Origin: Arcobacter sp. CECT 8985
GTDB taxonomy: Bacteria; Campylobacterota; Campylobacteria; Campylobacterales; Arcobacteraceae
Direction of reading: 5' to 3'
Length of the DNA: 64,000 nucleotides
Assembly (NCBI RefSeq): GCF_004116495.1
Contig: NZ_PDKC01000001.1
Coordinates: 1 to 64,000 of the forward strand
In this document: positions 63,165-64,000 of the stretch, piece by piece
How positions within the stretch are numbered: position 1 is the first letter of the stretch
Layout: each line of letters opens with the position of its first letter
Program-made: the position numbers and the translations under genes
The notes under the pieces: model-generated
The model's input: only the letters and a program-made list of their open reading frames with translations
Told to the model about the DNA's origin: nothing
The model's database searches: none

Positions 63165-63614
63165 TTAAGACTGTAACTCTTCAAAAGATATTTTCATCAA
63201 CTCTTGCCATTTTGGACTAGGAGTCCAAACATCTAATAATGATAAGTCAATTTGGTCAAATGGCGTTTTTAAAAAGTATTTGTGAAATACATACATAAAA
63301 GATGTAACTCTGTAGTTTTTTGCACAATGAATCCATATTTTTTGATTAGAAAAGCCATTCATTATGTTTAGAAAAAGTTTTAAGTTATCTATTTCTGGAT
63401 TTTGAAAATCCACTGGAATATGAATATAAGTAAGTCCTAACTTACTAACTATTTTATCTTCGTTTTCTAAAGCTAAAGATGAATCTATCAATGCAAGGTT
63501 AATAACAATTTTAAAATCGTTTTTTGCAATTTCTTCAAGTTCCTCTTTTGATGGTTGTCCAGAAGTTGAAATATTTTCATTTATTTTTATGTAGTTTAAA
63601 ATAGAATCAATCAT
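63165..63614 (-). CDS. Tyrosine-phosphatase-like (DSP/BLH-type) protein
   Basis: A 149-aa protein of the dual-specificity/beta-lactamase-hydrolase-like phosphatase group. ISTSGQPSKEELEEIA at the N-terminus is typical. The catalytic loop is IHCAKNYRVTSF with Cys97 and Arg102, a CX4R spacing instead of the canonical CX5R (HCxxGxxR). The general-acid Asp is not obvious. Related sequences in other proteobacteria share the HCAxNxRVS form, so it is a natural variant, but activity should not be assumed. It stands alone between metX and a divergent small gene. Confidence 0.8.
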   Translation of the reverse strand: MIDSILNYIKINENISTSGQPSKEELEEIAKNDFKIVINLALIDSSLALENEDKIVSKLGLTYIHIPVDFQNPEIDNLKLFLNIMNGFSNQKIWIHCAKNYRVTSFMYVFHKYFLKTPFDQIDLSLLDVWTPSPKWQELMKISFEELQS

Positions 63615-63693
63615 AGCTATTCCTTAATTATTACGAAGATAAAAAATTATAGCACATAAAGTAAGTAAAATCAATTTTTTTCTTTTGAGCGAA

Positions 63694-63699
63694 TATAAT
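63694..63699 (+). promoter_or_regulatory. -10 box upstream of the terminal small gene
   Basis: TATAAT on the plus strand, 42 nt before the TTG start. It lies inside the longer possible reading frame, so it argues for the downstream TTG as the true start. Confidence 0.5.
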
Positions 63700-63741
63700 A
63701 TTTATTTCGTTATACTTTTAAAAAATTATAAGGAACAGATT

Positions 63742-63993
63742 TTGAATGCAAAAATAAAACAGCTAAAAGATATTTTAGAAGATGATGCACTTCTTGAACT
63801 TGATGAAACGATAAAAGAAGTTTCAAAAAATATAAAAACAGAAGATGATAAAGAAGAATTACAATATTTAAAAGATTTAAAAAAATACTTTGAAGAAGTG
63901 TTAGTAGCTATTTCAAAAGATGAATTAGAAGTAGAACAAGCAGAAGATATATTAGCGGTTCTAAATGAGATGCAATTAGAAGATGATATTTAA
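63742..63993 (+). CDS. Small acidic helical protein, unknown function
   Basis: An 83-aa, strongly acidic, all-helical protein rich in Glu, Asp and Lys, probably a coiled coil, with no recognised domain. I choose TTG at 63742 because AAGGA (63730-63734) is well placed before it and TATAAT at 63694 would give a message starting near 63706. A longer frame from 63685 would put the promoter inside the gene. It is divergent from the phosphatase-like gene. The function cannot be stated. Confidence 0.65.
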   Translation: MNAKIKQLKDILEDDALLELDETIKEVSKNIKTEDDKEELQYLKDLKKYFEEVLVAISKDELEVEQAEDILAVLNEMQLEDDI

Positions 63994-64000
63994 TTTTTCA

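Noticed and set aside
63685-63741. An N-terminal extension of the last small gene
   Set aside because: The TATAAT box at 63694 lies within the extension and a well-spaced AAGGA precedes the TTG at 63742.
1-64000. CRISPR arrays, insertion sequences or a prophage
   Set aside because: No regularly spaced repeats, transposase, integrase, capsid or portal genes were found; the only phage-type gene is the single ORF6N protein.

Overview
The window is AT-rich chromosomal DNA from an Arcobacter-like member of the Campylobacterota (epsilonproteobacteria). I infer this from the base composition, from the gene set, and from one very compact gene cluster (aroB, mechanosensitive channel, mtaB, FtsH-like ATPase, bioV, mogA) whose order I remember from Campylobacter and Helicobacter. 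BioV in particular is an esterase typical of this lineage. No complete phage, insertion sequence or CRISPR array is visible.

Layout. 0.15-4.5 kb holds small stress or accessory enzymes: an effector-binding protein, a transglutaminase-GNAT fusion, a P-loop kinase-like protein, a TetR regulator, a homocysteine methyltransferase and an AhpD-like protein. Three TetR-type operator-like repeats (TTGAC-N6-GTCAA) tie the last three together. 4.5-7.4 kb is a compact accessory cassette (ORF6N protein, KAP P-loop NTPase, GNAT) with a long inverted repeat over its first start codon. 7.4-11.5 kb holds dapE, two sulfur-type exporters and a LysR regulator. 11.5-15.9 kb holds an AsmA/DUF748 envelope protein, a small anchored protein and an MscS channel. 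16.0-25.8 kb is a tandem family of three giant ankyrin-repeat proteins (1,070-1,090 aa each). 25.9-36.2 kb holds mutS2, a DASS transporter and the aroB-to-mogA cluster, including an FtsH homologue that has lost its protease motif. 36.4-44.1 kb holds a BCCT transporter and an RND efflux operon with a divergent MarR regulator and two matched operator palindromes. 44.2-49.1 kb holds a VOC protein, a short UvrA paralogue with its own MarR regulator, an NAD-binding protein and an SPFH protein. 49.1-49.8 kb is a decayed patch (2OG-oxygenase remnant) beside an odd tRNA-Glu. 49.9-54.4 kb holds a Sua5-like protein, carB and a ThiF-like protein. 54.5-61.7 kb is a type I restriction-modification locus (hsdM, hsdS, hsdR) with an unannotated 58-aa counter-oriented gene carrying a Fic-inhibitor-like motif, followed by radC and a PemK/MazF-like toxin lying between radC and a duplicated radC 3' end. 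61.7-64.0 kb holds xseB, metX, a phosphatase-like protein and a small acidic protein.

The best candidates for something undescribed are the ORF6N-KAP-GNAT cassette, the ankyrin tandem array, the pseudoprotease FtsH in the biotin/MTTase cluster, and the 58-aa Fic-motif peptide inside the restriction locus.
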